Source: an uncultured Eisenbergiella sp.
Lineage (GTDB): Bacteria > Bacillota > Clostridia > Lachnospirales > Lachnospiraceae
Direction of reading: 5' to 3'
DNA: 23,149 nt
Assembly (NCBI GenBank): GCA_948960675.1
Contig: CARDPF010000005.1
Span: forward strand, 1 to 23,149
Below are positions 23,028 to 23,149 of this stretch, piece by piece (the first letter of the stretch is position 1; the number at the start of each line of letters is the position of its first letter). Under the pieces are notes generated by a model. The model was not told the DNA's origin. It made no database searches and saw only the letters and a list, made by a program, of their open reading frames with translations. Position numbers and translations under genes: made by a program.

Positions 23028-23149
23028 TAGATCCGGGCAGTGTGCTGGTAGTCTGGGGATGGGAATTTTGCGGCAGGGCAGCCCTCTTGCCGGACAGGCG
23101 TATCCAAAGCTGTACTGGGTACAGCATGCGCATGGTGGCATGTAAAACA
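22993..23149 (-). repeat. Right-end dispersed repeat (copy R)
   Basis: Its reverse complement aligns with 1-154: GTTTTACATG....CATGCG, GGCAAGAGGGCTGCCC, AAATTCCCATCCCC, ATGGCTAACTTAATGACATTG and CGTGAATAGTAAC. The two copies are therefore inverted relative to each other. The GGGC/GCCC block forms a short hairpin. It may continue past the window. No gene is supported here. Confidence 0.7.

Noticed and set aside
22915..23133. Small minus-strand frame in the right-end repeat
   Set aside because: It crosses the glgP promoter and a dispersed repeat and has no start signals.

Overview
The window looks like the chromosome of an endospore-forming clostridium, most likely Lachnospiraceae. The evidence is a spoIID-spoIIQ pair, a DUF3048 (YerB-like) lipoprotein, a ddl-murF pair, an anaerobic sulfatase-maturase-type radical SAM enzyme, moderate GC content by eye and Gram-positive-type ribosome binding sites. 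I see no rRNA, tRNA, CRISPR array, transposase or phage gene. Assignment below family level is not possible from this sequence.

Layout. 1-165: a dispersed repeat ending in a 36-bp box, upstream of a DUF3048 lipoprotein (301-1479, +) that closes with a clear intrinsic terminator. 1629-4090 (-): ddl then murF, the last steps of cytoplasmic UDP-MurNAc-pentapeptide synthesis. 4287-10017 (-): a run read as hydratase, spoIID, spoIIQ, amidohydrolase. A sigma-E-type promoter spans the hydratase stop codon and a weaker sigma-F-type candidate precedes spoIIQ, so sporulation genes sit inside a run headed by a metabolic gene. 10124-10393: a 270-bp imperfect palindrome between two divergent sigma-A-type promoters. 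10479-11381 (+): a LysM protein. 11393-12511 (-): an anSME-type radical SAM/SPASM enzyme. 12797-13690 (+): an AraC-family regulator. 13728-19045 (-): a lipoprotein adaptor and an RND permease, translationally coupled by an ATGA overlap. 19465-19908 (+): a divergent MarR-family regulator, the likely repressor of the efflux pair. 19951-20295: a second, 345-bp palindrome homologous to the first. 20318-22804 (-): glycogen phosphorylase with a perfect hairpin at its predicted transcription start. 22993-23149: a second copy of the left-end repeat, inverted.

The most unusual content is between genes. First, the two long palindromes are homologous in opposite orientation. They share a conserved, non-symmetric 20-nt apical loop, and their stems differ between copies in a compensated way. 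Second, a 36-bp box (consensus TGGCTTAACTA..TGACATTG.CCGTGAATAGTAAC, written here in parts) occurs three times plus one partial copy. Each lies 30-56 bp upstream of a predicted -35 and points toward the downstream gene. Among the genes, the RND adaptor carries a proline-rich tandem-repeat insertion inside its coiled-coil hairpin, and SpoIID appears to have Cys at the position of the family's catalytic Glu. All calls were made by reading the sequence; no database search was run.
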